From contig KK211275.1 in NCBI GenBank assembly GCA_000621425.1, positions 288,523-352,522 on the forward strand: a DNA stretch of 64,000 nucleotides, given 5' to 3'. The DNA is from Lachnospiraceae bacterium AB2028 (GTDB lineage Bacteria; Bacillota; Clostridia; Lachnospirales; Lachnospiraceae). Under the pieces are notes generated by a model, which worked only from the letters and a program-made list of their open reading frames with translations, did no database searches and was not told the DNA's origin. Positions 7,799 to 17,104 of the stretch are shown in pieces; the stretch's first letter is position 1; each line of letters opens with the position of its first letter. A program made the position numbers and the translations under genes.

Positions 7799-9532
7799 AT
7801 GATAAAGATAATGCACAGACTTATAAATATTACCGGGAAGTACAAGGGGAGGATACGAGCCTCTTATATAACGGCCTTTTTAAAGGGGCTTATGATGAAG
7901 GCTCCGCTTGTACTGTGTTTTATATGCATAAGCCGGTTTATGCAGGGGCTGATGGACGGGAAATGGTGTGTCTATCTTGGGATTGCTGCTCTTATAAGCG
8001 TTATTTTACAGGCTGTTTTTGAACATATATCCAATGTGCTACAATCCGCAACCGGATATATGGTATTTGCCGATATGCGTTTAAGGCTCGGTGATCATCT
8101 GCGAAAGCTTCCGATGGGCTATTTTACCGAAGGAAATATCGGAAAGATCAGCTCGGTTCTTGCTACTGACATGGTGTTTATCGAAGAAAACTGCATGGGG
8201 GTATTGTCGGAGCTTGTCACCTTTATCATTTCGCAGGGGATTATGACGGTCATGATGTTTGTGATGGATATAAGACTTGGACTGTTATCCGTACTCGTTG
8301 TAGCAGTATTTATAGTGATCGGAAACCTCATGTTAAAGACCACGATGAAGCATTCCGTTATCAAGCAGGAGGACAGTGAGTCGCTAACGGAGGAGGTGCT
8401 TGATTTTGCGGAGGGTATCGGGATCATCAAGTCATACAATATGCTTGGAGAAAAGTCCCGCAGGCTTACGGATGAATTCGAAAAGAGCTGTAAGGAAAGC
8501 ATTGATTTCGAAGTTGCTTACGCACCTTGGGCGAGAGCACTTTACCTTGCCTTCGGAATAGGAACTGCACTGGTGATGGCATTATGTGCCTACCTCTTTA
8601 ATGCAGGCTGTATCTCGGATATTTATATGGTTGGAATGGCACTCTTTCTTTTCGATATGTTTGTATCTATCAAGAGTTACTACAGTCAGATGGCCAGACT
8701 TACCGTGACAAGCGCAAGTCTTGACAGGATAGAGGAAGTGTTTGCCGCAGAGGAACTGGATGACAGAGGAAAGAAAACAATCGGGCCGGCTTCGGGCAGC
8801 GATAATGGGGCTTATGAGATTGAATACGATAATGTCAGCTTCGGATATACCGAGAAGGACGTACTTAAAAATGTATCATTTTCGGTAAAGAAAGGTCAGA
8901 TGACGGCGCTCGTAGGACCCTCAGGCGGGGGAAAGTCAACCATAGCTTCGCTGCTGGCCCGTTTTTGGGAGGTTAAGAATGGACGGATACTGGTAAGGGG
9001 AGAAGACATAAGGGATGTATCGCTTGGAAGTCTTATGGATCAGATCAGTATGGTATTCCAGAGAGTATATCTTTTCCGGGACACCATATACAACAATATA
9101 GCTATAAGCAGACCTGATGCAACAAAGGAAGAGGTTGAAGAGGCCGCTAAAAAGGCCAGGTGCTATGACTTTATCATGCAACTTCCGGATGGATTTGATA
9201 CAGTGATCGGAGAAGGAGGGGCATCACTTTCAGGCGGCGAAAAGCAGAGGATATCAATAGCCAGGTGTATATTAAAGGATTCGCCGATCGTAATACTTGA
9301 CGAGGCTACCGCAAGCGTGGATGCTGATAATGAAAGGGCTATACAGGAGGCAATATCGGAGCTGTGTAAGGACAAGACGCTTCTTGTGATCGCACACAGG
9401 CTAAAGACCATAAAGGATGCGGATCAGATCTTAGTCGTTTCGGACGGTGAGATCATAGAGAGGGGTGATCACGCATCGCTCATGAATAAGAACGGAACAT
9501 ATGCCAATATGGTTTCATTACAGAATAAATAG
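7799..9532 (+). CDS. ABC exporter-fold transporter, half 2 of pair 2
   Basis: The 577-residue protein has membrane segments in about residues 15-300 and an ATPase domain with Walker A GPSGGGKST, signature LSGGEKQR, Walker B VILDEATASVD and the H-loop VIAHRLK. The ribosome binding site GAGGGAGG precedes the ATG, and the gap to the upstream gene is 4 bases, so the two halves are translated together. GPSGGGK is shared with the second half of pair 1, as expected if both pairs arose from one ancestor. No terminator is visible after the gene; the next gene has its own promoter. Confidence 0.85.
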   Translation: MIKIMHRLINITGKYKGRIRASYITAFLKGLMMKAPLVLCFICISRFMQGLMDGKWCVYLGIAALISVILQAVFEHISNVLQSATGYMVFADMRLRLGDHLRKLPMGYFTEGNIGKISSVLATDMVFIEENCMGVLSELVTFIISQGIMTVMMFVMDIRLGLLSVLVVAVFIVIGNLMLKTTMKHSVIKQEDSESLTEEVLDFAEGIGIIKSYNMLGEKSRRLTDEFEKSCKESIDFEVAYAPWARALYLAFGIGTALVMALCAYLFNAGCISDIYMVGMALFLFDMFVSIKSYYSQMARLTVTSASLDRIEEVFAAEELDDRGKKTIGPASGSDNGAYEIEYDNVSFGYTEKDVLKNVSFSVKKGQMTALVGPSGGGKSTIASLLARFWEVKNGRILVRGEDIRDVSLGSLMDQISMVFQRVYLFRDTIYNNIAISRPDATKEEVEEAAKKARCYDFIMQLPDGFDTVIGEGGASLSGGEKQRISIARCILKDSPIVILDEATASVDADNERAIQEAISELCKDKTLLVIAHRLKTIKDADQILVVSDGEIIERGDHASLMNKNGTYANMVSLQNK

Positions 9533-9653
9533 GCTCACTGCGATTAACTTCATATAATTGCAGGCAAGTATGAGCATATTGGCATGAAGCATATAAAGAC
9601 AAAGACGTAGACTTTCAAAAAAATAGAATCAAAAAAGTTTTATGAAAAAAGTC

Positions 9654-9683
9654 TTGACAGTCTATTTTGAGTTATGATATTAT
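9654..9683 (+). promoter_or_regulatory. promoter of eno
   Basis: TTGACA (9654-9659) and TATTAT (9678-9683) are separated by 18 bases. The predicted transcription start near 9690 abuts an iron-box-like repeat, a position suited to repression. Confidence 0.75.
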
Positions 9684-9690
9684 CACTTTG

Positions 9691-9706
9691 GTTAGGGTTG
9701 ACTAAC
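9691..9706 (+). promoter_or_regulatory. iron-box-like inverted repeat at the eno start site
   Basis: GTTAGG-GTTG-ACTAAC, with flanking G and C extending the outer arms to GGTTAG and CTAACC. It begins 7 bases after the -10 element. The TTATCACTTT just before it also occurs before the copy at 1034. Confidence 0.75.
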
Positions 9707-9728
9707 CGCGAATAAATCATATATGGAT

Positions 9729-9770
9729 CCTCTCCTTTAGCCGGAACCTATGACCGACTAAACGGAGAGG
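9729..9770 (+). promoter_or_regulatory. hairpin in the eno 5' leader
   Basis: CCTCTCC-TTTAG (9729-9740) pairs with CTAAA-C-GGAGAGG (9758-9770), leaving one bulged base and a 17-base loop. It ends 44 bases before the eno start codon. GGAGAGG in the right arm resembles a ribosome binding site but is not near a start codon. No known riboswitch class is recognised. Confidence 0.5.
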
Positions 9771-9780
9771 CATTCATTAG

Positions 9781-11121
<1,341 letters not shown>

Positions 11122-11152
11122 CTACGCCAGGATTTAATACTTTTTTTCCCTG

Positions 11153-11184
11153 AAAAATGCGGCTGAAGTTTAGCCGCATTTTTT
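11153..11184. terminator. bidirectional terminator between eno and the dtxR-type gene
   Basis: AAAAATGCGGCT (11153-11164) pairs with AGCCGCATTTTT (11172-11183) around a 7-base loop, with a T-run after it on the forward strand. The A-rich left arm gives T residues on the reverse strand, so it can serve both convergent genes. Confidence 0.85.
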
Positions 11185-11241
11185 ATTTCACAATATGAGC
11201 AATAAATTTACATTCTTTTGCAGTGCAGGTATAGGCAGTTA

Positions 11242-11613
11242 TTATGACCCATATTTCATCATATGAGCCTTGATGGCGTCGAATGTCTTGTCACTGATAT
11301 AATGCTCGACACGACAGGCATCCTCAGCTGCGGTCTCTTCATCAACACCGAGATTGATAAACATCTTAGTAAGAACAGTATGGCGTTCGTATATACGCTT
11401 AGCGAGTATCTCACCGGCTTCAGTCAGTTTGTAAAAGCCTTCGCTGTCTTTTTTTACAAGCCCCTCATCTTTTAGCAGCCCCATAGCGCGGCTGACCGAG
11501 GGCTTAGAGTATCCCAGGTGATCGGCTATGTCAATTCCTCTTACAGTGCTTGATTTCTGAGAAAGAACATATATAGTTTCCAGATACATTTCTCCGGATT
11601 CTTGTAATGCCAT
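11242..11613 (-). CDS. DtxR/MntR-family metal-dependent repressor, iron-type
   Basis: The 123-residue protein has a winged helix with recognition region GYSKPSVSRAMGLLKDEG, then the DtxR dimerisation domain. Aligned by eye to DtxR, the primary metal-site residues are kept: Met9 (in GEMYLETIY, DtxR Met10), Cys100, Glu103 and His104 (CRVEH, DtxR CRWEH). MntR has Asp and Glu at the Met and Cys positions, so iron is the likely ligand. His78 matches an ancillary-site ligand, but Thr82 replaces the next. There is no C-terminal SH3-like domain, so it is a short form. A run of six G provides the ribosome binding site. It sits amid ten shared operators and is the obvious candidate to bind them. Confidence 0.9.
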   Translation of the reverse strand: MALQESGEMYLETIYVLSQKSSTVRGIDIADHLGYSKPSVSRAMGLLKDEGLVKKDSEGFYKLTEAGEILAKRIYERHTVLTKMFINLGVDEETAAEDACRVEHYISDKTFDAIKAHMMKYGS

Positions 11614-11655
11614 AAGTGATGCCCCCCTAATATAGTCAGATTTTGTATTTAGTAC

Positions 11656-11691
11656 GCCGTAACAGCTAATGCTCTACTGAATAGTTACGGC
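11656..11691. promoter_or_regulatory. inverted repeat upstream of the dtxR-type gene
   Basis: GCCGTAAC (11656-11663) pairs with GTTACGGC (11684-11691) across 20 bases. The interior contains GCTAAT, one arm of the iron-box-like repeat, but no full copy. It lies about 45-80 bases upstream of the regulator start, where autoregulatory sites would be expected. Confidence 0.4.
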
Positions 11692-11723
11692 AATTTATAT
11701 AGATCATTCAGCGATTGCCATTA

Positions 11724-11753
11724 GTGGTAATCATATCTTGTTAAGCTTACCAC
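11724..11753. promoter_or_regulatory. second inverted repeat in the dtxR-feoA divergent region
   Basis: GTGGTAA (11724-11730) pairs with TTACCAC (11747-11753) across 16 bases. It is unrelated to the 16-bp iron-box-like repeat and lies between the two divergent transcripts. The binding protein is unknown. Confidence 0.35.
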
Positions 11754-11790
11754 AGAAACAGGGGGGATACAATAATACAGAAAAAAGTAC

Positions 11791-11819
11791 TTGACACATT
11801 AGCGAGTGCTAACTATAAT
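11791..11819 (+). promoter_or_regulatory. consensus promoter of feoA1-feoB1
   Basis: TTGACA (11791-11796), 17 bases, TATAAT (11814-11819): both hexamers are perfect. The 16-bp operator exactly fills the spacer except its first base, which would block polymerase when a repressor is bound. Confidence 0.9.
11798..11813 (+). promoter_or_regulatory. iron-box-like repeat inside the feoA1 promoter
   Basis: ATTAGC-GAGT-GCTAAC lies between the -35 and -10 hexamers. The same placement recurs in the ZIP-gene promoter. Confidence 0.8.
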
Positions 11820-11826
11820 CATTTTG

Positions 11827-11842
11827 GTTAGTTAGTGCTAAT
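11827..11842 (+). promoter_or_regulatory. second iron-box-like repeat of feoA1
   Basis: GTTAGT-TAGT-GCTAAT starts 29 bases after the first copy, at or just after the predicted transcription start, so two dimers could bind on nearly the same helix face. Confidence 0.75.
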
Positions 11843-11912
11843 TTGCGTTTTAAAGATAAACGAATGTGCACATAAATGCAATGTTTATACAATATAACAG
11901 TAAAAAACATAG

Positions 11913-11928
11913 ATTAGAAACCGCTAAT
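11913..11928 (+). promoter_or_regulatory. third iron-box-like repeat of feoA1
   Basis: ATTAGA-AACC-GCTAAT, extended by an outer G/C pair (11912, 11929). It lies in the transcribed leader, about 90 bases after the predicted start, so it could act as a roadblock. Confidence 0.65.
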
Positions 11929-11956
11929 CAAATAATAGAAGGAATGCGAATTGGAA

Positions 11957-11984
11957 TGTAGGGTTTGCTTATGCAAACCCTACA
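11957..11984. repeat. perfect 12-bp hairpin in the feoA1 leader
   Basis: TGTAGGGTTTGC (11957-11968) pairs with GCAAACCCTACA (11973-11984) around TTAT. No T-run follows, so it is not a classical terminator. It ends 33 bases before the feoA1 start codon and could be an mRNA element or a protein-binding palindrome. Confidence 0.6.
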
Positions 11985-12017
11985 AACAAAGCAATAAAAT
12001 TGTAAAAAGGAGGCAAT

Positions 12018-12230
12018 ATGAGTCTGAATGAGGCTGTACCGGGAACAGAATACCTGATCACCAAGGTGGACACAGAGGGCGATGAAGAAATGGAAAGCTT
12101 TCTCTTCTCGCTGGGATGTTACAGCGGTGAGAAGATAACTGTTGTAGACAGGGGGAGGAATCTCGTCGTATCCATTAAGGATGCAAGATACAATATCGAC
12201 CCTGATCTTGCGACAGCAATTCAGATCTGA
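12018..12230 (+). CDS. feoA: FeoA, ferrous iron transport accessory protein (set 1)
   Basis: The 70-residue protein has the length and SH3-like character of FeoA: a Gly-rich turn near FLFSLGCYSGEKITVV and a basic strand VVDRGRNLVVSIKDARYNID ending in the final strand. FeoA is a small cytoplasmic partner that supports FeoB. AAAGGAGG precedes the ATG at good spacing. It is the first gene of a feoA-feoB-Cys-rich peptide operon with three iron-box-like repeats upstream, the heaviest operator load in the window. Confidence 0.9.
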   Translation: MSLNEAVPGTEYLITKVDTEGDEEMESFLFSLGCYSGEKITVVDRGRNLVVSIKDARYNIDPDLATAIQI

Positions 12231-12309
12231 GAAAAGCGTTTGATGGGGTGGGGGCACATCAGGGAGCATAACGCAGAGAGCGTATGCACATATATAGGAG
12301 GATAAAGAA

Positions 12310-14301
12310 ATGAGGATCGCACTTACAGGTAATCCTAACAGCGGAAAAACAACGATGTACAATCTGCTGACCGGAAGGAATGAAAAGATCGGTAACTGGG
12401 CAGGTGTTACTGTTGACAGAAAGGAGAGCAAAATCAAGGATAAGTACAATGAAGGCGGCATTGAACTGATTGCAGTCGATCTTCCCGGTGCTTATTCCAT
12501 GTCTCCGTTTACCTCGGAAGAGAGTATTACCAGCGGATATGTTAAGCATGAACATCCGGATGCAATTATTAATATTGTGGATGCAACTAACTTAAGCAGA
12601 AGCCTTTTTTTCACAACACAGCTTCTTGAGCTGGGAATACCTGTAGTAGTTGCACTGAATAAGAATGACCTGAATGATAAAAAGGGCAACAGCATTGATG
12701 CGGCTAAGCTTTCAGAGAAGCTAGGCTGCCCTGTCATAAAGACAGTTTCCACATCCGATCAGGGAATAAAAGAGGTGGTAAGCGCTGCTGTAGGCCTGCT
12801 GGGACAGAGCCAGAAAGCTCCTTATCATCAGGGAGAGGTGGATATTCAGAGCAAAGCTGCCGTAGAAGCTGCTGACCGCAAGAGATTTGATTTTGTCAAT
12901 GATATAGTAAGCAGCGTAGAAAAGAGAAAGACACTTACCAAGGATAAGAATAAAGGGGACGCTATCGATAAGATAGTGACAAATCCGGTACTTGGAATAC
13001 TGATATTTGCAGCCATAATGTTTGTCGTATTCTATATCAGCCAGACCACAGTAGGAACCTGGCTCGCGGATATCCTGGTAGGCTGGATAGAAGCTTTCCA
13101 GGAATGGGCCGGTGAACAGCTGGGGGATGCTAATCCGCTGCTCTATGCGCTTCTTATAGACGGAATCATCGGCGGTGTCGGTGCCGTTGTCGGATTCCTG
13201 CCGCTGGTAATGGTAATGTATTTCCTTATTGCATTGCTTGAAGACTGCGGATATATGGCAAGGGCAACAGTTGTGCTTGATCCCATTTTCAAGAAGGTTG
13301 GTCTTTCCGGAAAGTCAGTAATTCCTATGATAATCGGAACAGGCTGCGGAATACCTGCGATCATGGCTTGCAGGACCATAAAGAATGAAAGAGAGCGCAG
13401 GAGTGCTGCAATGCTTGCAACGTTCATGCCCTGCGGTGCGAAGCTTCCTGTTATAGCCTTATTTGCCGGAGCATTTTTCCCTGAGTCAAAGTGGGTAAGT
13501 TTTGTATGCTATATGCTGGGCATAGTGCTGATACTTCTCGGCGCACTTCTTATCAAAGCTATTACCGGAATGAAATACCGTAAGAGTTTCTTTATCATAG
13601 AGATGCCTGAGTATAAAGTTCCCAGTCTTGGTTATGCATTAAAGAGCATGCTTGAGAGAGGCAAGGCATATATTGTAAAAGCCGGTACAGTAATACTTGT
13701 ATGTAACACAGTTGTACAGATCATGCAGTCTTTCAACTGGAAGTTCGAGACTGTGGAAGAGGGGATGGAAGGCACCTCAATACTTGCAAGTGTTGCACAG
13801 CCTTTCGCACTACTTCTCGTGCCGGTTGTGGGGATCGTTTCATGGCAGCTTGCTGCAGCAGCAATTACCGGATTTATCGCTAAGGAGAATGTTGTAGGAA
13901 CTATTGCAACCGTTTATGCAATCACTAACTTTATTGATACTGAAGAGCTTGAACTTATAGGTGAGGGCAATGCTGTTGCAACAGCTATGGGTATCACTAA
14001 AGTTGCGGCCCTTGCTTATCTGATGTTCAATCTTTACACACCGCCCTGCTTTGCAGCTCTGGGAGCTATGAATTCCGAAATGAAATCAGCAAAGTGGCTC
14101 TGGGGAGCAATAGGCCTTCAGCTGGCAACGGGCTTTACCGTAGGTTTCCTGGTATATCAGATCGGAACGGTTATTGTAACCGGATCTCTTGGCGCCGGTT
14201 TTGTCGGTGGCCTGATTGCTGTTATCGGTTTTGCAGGGATAATTACCCTGATCATATTGAATAACCGCAGGAAGATGGCTCTGGAGTATAAGCTCAGCTG
14301 A
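12310..14301 (+). CDS. feoB: FeoB, ferrous iron transporter (set 1)
   Basis: The 663-residue GTPase-membrane fusion moves Fe2+ into the cell. The N-terminal G domain has G1 GNPNSGKTT (7-15), a G2 threonine after NWAGVTVDR, G3 DLPGAYSM and G4 NKND. A helical linker follows to about residue 220, then membrane gates with GTGCGIPAIMACRTI and a second half from about 450. The typical conserved cysteine of the first gate is present (MPCGAKLP and GCGIP). TAGGAGG lies before the ATG, and 79 bases separate it from feoA1. A Cys-rich membrane peptide follows 17 bases later. Confidence 0.95.
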   Translation: MRIALTGNPNSGKTTMYNLLTGRNEKIGNWAGVTVDRKESKIKDKYNEGGIELIAVDLPGAYSMSPFTSEESITSGYVKHEHPDAIINIVDATNLSRSLFFTTQLLELGIPVVVALNKNDLNDKKGNSIDAAKLSEKLGCPVIKTVSTSDQGIKEVVSAAVGLLGQSQKAPYHQGEVDIQSKAAVEAADRKRFDFVNDIVSSVEKRKTLTKDKNKGDAIDKIVTNPVLGILIFAAIMFVVFYISQTTVGTWLADILVGWIEAFQEWAGEQLGDANPLLYALLIDGIIGGVGAVVGFLPLVMVMYFLIALLEDCGYMARATVVLDPIFKKVGLSGKSVIPMIIGTGCGIPAIMACRTIKNERERRSAAMLATFMPCGAKLPVIALFAGAFFPESKWVSFVCYMLGIVLILLGALLIKAITGMKYRKSFFIIEMPEYKVPSLGYALKSMLERGKAYIVKAGTVILVCNTVVQIMQSFNWKFETVEEGMEGTSILASVAQPFALLLVPVVGIVSWQLAAAAITGFIAKENVVGTIATVYAITNFIDTEELELIGEGNAVATAMGITKVAALAYLMFNLYTPPCFAALGAMNSEMKSAKWLWGAIGLQLATGFTVGFLVYQIGTVIVTGSLGAGFVGGLIAVIGFAGIITLIILNNRRKMALEYKLS

Positions 14302-14318
14302 TTCCGGGAGGATAAGAT

Positions 14319-14525
14319 ATGGGTGCATTTCTAGCTGATCTGATCATAATCCTTATAGTTGCCGGCCTGGTGACCGCAGCCTGCCTGTATATATACAAAG
14401 AAAAAAAGAAAGGCAGGCACTGCATAGGCTGTCCCATGGCCGGAAAATGCCCCAGGCACAATGCATGTGCAAATGCAGGTAAGGATTGCGGGAGTGCGCA
14501 GCACAAAACAATGCAGGTTAAATAA
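14319..14525 (+). CDS. FeoB-associated Cys-rich membrane protein
   Basis: The 68-residue protein has one N-terminal membrane helix (about 5-26), a Lys-rich stretch, then a cytoplasmic tail with Cys35, 38, 44, 50 and 57 in CIGCPMAGKCPRHNAC. This matches the small FeoB-associated Cys-rich family found next to feoB in Firmicutes. It may bind Fe2+ or a cluster at the inner mouth of the transporter; the role is not established. GGGAGG gives a good ribosome binding site, and a terminator follows, ending the operon. Confidence 0.85.
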   Translation: MGAFLADLIIILIVAGLVTAACLYIYKEKKKGRHCIGCPMAGKCPRHNACANAGKDCGSAQHKTMQVK

Positions 14526-14536
14526 AAAGTATTTTG

Positions 14537-14578
14537 GGGAATGTATCCAGATCCCTCCGGATGCATTCCCATATTTTT
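14537..14578 (+). terminator. terminator of the feoA1 operon
   Basis: GGGAATGTATCC (14537-14548) pairs with GGATGCATTCCC (14559-14570) with one G-T pair, followed by ATATTTTT. Confidence 0.85.
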
Positions 14579-14636
14579 ATGTATCAGATTGGAAACAGAA
14601 ATTTTAACAATAAGTGAGAATTGAAAGGAGCAAATT

Positions 14637-14966
14637 ATGATCAGCATTAACTGGAGAAAGGTCGGTATTTTTGCAGGCGGAGCGATAGTCGGTATTGTGG
14701 GCATAAAACTTCTGTCATGTAAGGATGCAAAGAAGGTTTATACGCATTGTACAGCAGCAGCTTTAAGGGCAAAAGATTACATTATGGATAAGGCTACGGT
14801 TCTGCAGGAAAACTGTGCCGATATCTATGAGGAAGCAAAAAAGATCAATGAGGACAGAGCTGCCGAAGAGCGTGAAAAAGAGATAGATGATGAAACGGAG
14901 ATGATAGAAGACAGATCCTTTAAAGGGGCTGATGCAGAAAAAAAAGAAGATGATGAAGAAGCTTAA
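14637..14966 (+). CDS. small membrane-anchored acidic protein, DUF6110-like
   Basis: The 109-residue protein has one N-terminal membrane helix (about 9-26, rich in Gly, Ile and Val) with a cysteine at its end (LLSCKDAKK), a short amphipathic stretch, and a strongly acidic C-terminus of about 40 residues. The layout resembles small proteins encoded beside heavy-metal P-type ATPases (DUF6110, recalled without a search). AAAGGAG precedes the ATG, and the ATPase gene starts 14 bases after its stop, so the two are co-transcribed. The acidic tail might buffer or deliver metal to the pump; this is inference. Confidence 0.65.
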   Translation: MISINWRKVGIFAGGAIVGIVGIKLLSCKDAKKVYTHCTAAALRAKDYIMDKATVLQENCADIYEEAKKINEDRAAEEREKEIDDETEMIEDRSFKGADAEKKEDDEEA

Positions 14967-14980
14967 ATGAGGAGTGCTGT

Positions 14981-17092
14981 ATGAAAGCTGTAATAAAGCA
15001 CGAGATACCCGGAAGGATGCGGGTGCATTTTAATAAAACCCGCTTTACATTTAAGGAGGCGGACACCCTTCAGTATTATCTTCTGGGATTTGACGGAATA
15101 AAAAAAGCCGTAGTCTATGAAAGGACCGCAGATGCGGTTATTACATATAACTGTAAACGAAGTTCGGTTCTGGATATTATCAGAAGATATTCACCGGAAC
15201 GGGTAAATGTTCCTGACAGTTATTATGAATCTTCTTCAAGGGAGCTTAATGCAAAATACTATGAAAAGATCGTAATGAGCGTGGTATGGCATTATGGCAA
15301 GAAGGTATTTCTCCCTGCGCCTGTGCGGACGGTTCTGACATGCGCAAAAGCCGTAAAGTATGTATGGCGGGGATTAAAAACTATTCCGGATAAGAAGATA
15401 GAAGTAGAGCTGCTTGATGCTGTTGCGATAGGTGCATCGGTACTGACGAAGGATTTTTCCACTGCTTCATCTGTTATGTTCCTGCTTGATGTGGGCGACT
15501 GCCTGGAAGAATGGACACACAAACAGTGTGTGGGTGATCTTGCAAGACAGATGTCACTGAATGTAAATACGGTATGGAAAGTAGACGGTGATGTTGAAAC
15601 ACCGGAGAGTGCAGATAGAATCTGTGTAGGCGATCATGTCATAGTCAGAATGGGAAATATCATACCTTTTGACGGAATCGTGGTACATGGGGATGCGATG
15701 GTAAATCAGGCATCCATGACCGGTGAAGCAATCCCTGTAAGAAAGGAAGAGGGAGCCGGCGTATTTGCCGGAACAGTGGTTGAAGAGGGAGAGATTACTC
15801 TCAGGGTAACTGCCGTGAGCGGCAGCGGAAGATTTGATAAGATCGTCCGTATGATAGAAGAGTCAGAAAAGCTTAAGTCCGGGCTTGAGAGCAGGGCGGA
15901 AGGTCTGGCAGACGGTCTTGTTCCGTATACCTTTGCAGGAGCGGCCCTTACATATCTTTTTACCGGAAGTGTTACAAAAGCGGTTTCTGTTCTGATGGTA
16001 GACTATTCCTGTGCCTTGAAACTGGCCATGCCTATTTCGGTATTATCAGCAATCAGGGAGGCCGGTGATCACAGCATAACAGTTAAAGGCGGAAGATTCC
16101 TTGAGGCTGTGTCAGAGGCTGATGTGGTTGTATTTGATAAAACAGGTACGCTGACTAAAGCCAGCCCGGTGGTAAAGGATGTGATATCGTTTAATGGGGA
16201 AGACGCGGATGAACTGCTGAGGGAAGCCGCCTGCCTGGAAGAGCATTTTCCGCATTCCATTGCCAATGCAGTGGTACAGGCCGCCGAAGGAAAGGGACTT
16301 GACCACGAGGAGTTTCATACTAAAGTGGAGTATATCGTGGCCCATGGAATATCTACGACCATTGATGGAGTCAGGGCGCTGATCGGCAGCTATCATTTTA
16401 TTTTCGAGGACGAAGGCGTAAGCATAGCGGAAAGCGAAAAAGAAAAGTTTGATGATCTGCCGGCTGAATATTCGCACCTGTATTATGCTAAAAACGGAAA
16501 GCTTGCAGCGGTGATCCTGATAGAAGATCCGATAAGAGAGGATTCGAAGTCTACTATAGAGAGGCTTCATAAAGCGGGACTATCTAAGATCGTAATGATG
16601 ACAGGGGACAGTAAAAAGACAGCAGAGAGGATTGCAAAAGAGGTCGCCGTTGATGAATATCATGCTGAAGTTCTGCCTGAGGATAAAGCTGCATTTGTAG
16701 AAAAACAAAAGCTGGACGGCTGTAAGGTAATAATGATAGGTGATGGAATAAATGATTCACCGGCATTATCCGCTGCAGATACCGGCATAGCGATCAGTGA
16801 AGGTGCCGATATTGCAAGACAGATTGCTGATATTACGATAGGCTCGGATGATCTGGGATCGATCGTGACGCTTAAAGAATTAAGTGACCGGCTGATGGAC
16901 AGAATACGGTTTAACTACCGGACAATAGTAGGTTTTAATACCGGCCTGATATTGCTCAGTCTTATGGGAGTACTGTCGCCCTCTGCGTCTGCGCTCCTCC
17001 ATAATACATCAACGATCATGATCGGAATCAACAGCACAAAAAAATTGCTGGACAAAGAGTCTTGCTGTCAGACAAGTATTAAGAAAGATTGA
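14981..17092 (+). CDS. P1B-type heavy-metal ATPase with a YSC transmembrane motif
   Basis: The 703-residue protein has a degenerate HMA-like N-terminal domain without CxxC (1-75) and a short linker. The pump core follows: the actuator loop with MTGEAIPV, phosphorylation site DKTGT (Asp386), and hinge GDGINDSPALSAADTGIAI. The metal-site motif is Tyr342-Ser343-Cys344-Ala-Leu-Lys rather than the usual CPC-Ala-Leu-Gly, so its specificity differs from Cu+ or Zn2+ pumps. Fe2+, Mn2+ or Co2+ export is possible given the neighbourhood. It may protect against metal overload when the Feo or ZIP systems are active. No iron-box-like repeat lies directly upstream of its operon. Confidence 0.88.
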   Translation: MKAVIKHEIPGRMRVHFNKTRFTFKEADTLQYYLLGFDGIKKAVVYERTADAVITYNCKRSSVLDIIRRYSPERVNVPDSYYESSSRELNAKYYEKIVMSVVWHYGKKVFLPAPVRTVLTCAKAVKYVWRGLKTIPDKKIEVELLDAVAIGASVLTKDFSTASSVMFLLDVGDCLEEWTHKQCVGDLARQMSLNVNTVWKVDGDVETPESADRICVGDHVIVRMGNIIPFDGIVVHGDAMVNQASMTGEAIPVRKEEGAGVFAGTVVEEGEITLRVTAVSGSGRFDKIVRMIEESEKLKSGLESRAEGLADGLVPYTFAGAALTYLFTGSVTKAVSVLMVDYSCALKLAMPISVLSAIREAGDHSITVKGGRFLEAVSEADVVVFDKTGTLTKASPVVKDVISFNGEDADELLREAACLEEHFPHSIANAVVQAAEGKGLDHEEFHTKVEYIVAHGISTTIDGVRALIGSYHFIFEDEGVSIAESEKEKFDDLPAEYSHLYYAKNGKLAAVILIEDPIREDSKSTIERLHKAGLSKIVMMTGDSKKTAERIAKEVAVDEYHAEVLPEDKAAFVEKQKLDGCKVIMIGDGINDSPALSAADTGIAISEGADIARQIADITIGSDDLGSIVTLKELSDRLMDRIRFNYRTIVGFNTGLILLSLMGVLSPSASALLHNTSTIMIGINSTKKLLDKESCCQTSIKKD

Positions 17093-17104
17093 CATAAAAA
17101 AGAC

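Noticed and set aside
1113-9532. Drug-resistance exporters as the default reading of the ABC pairs
   Set aside because: Cannot be excluded, but the iron-type operators make metal-chelate transport the better-supported hypothesis.
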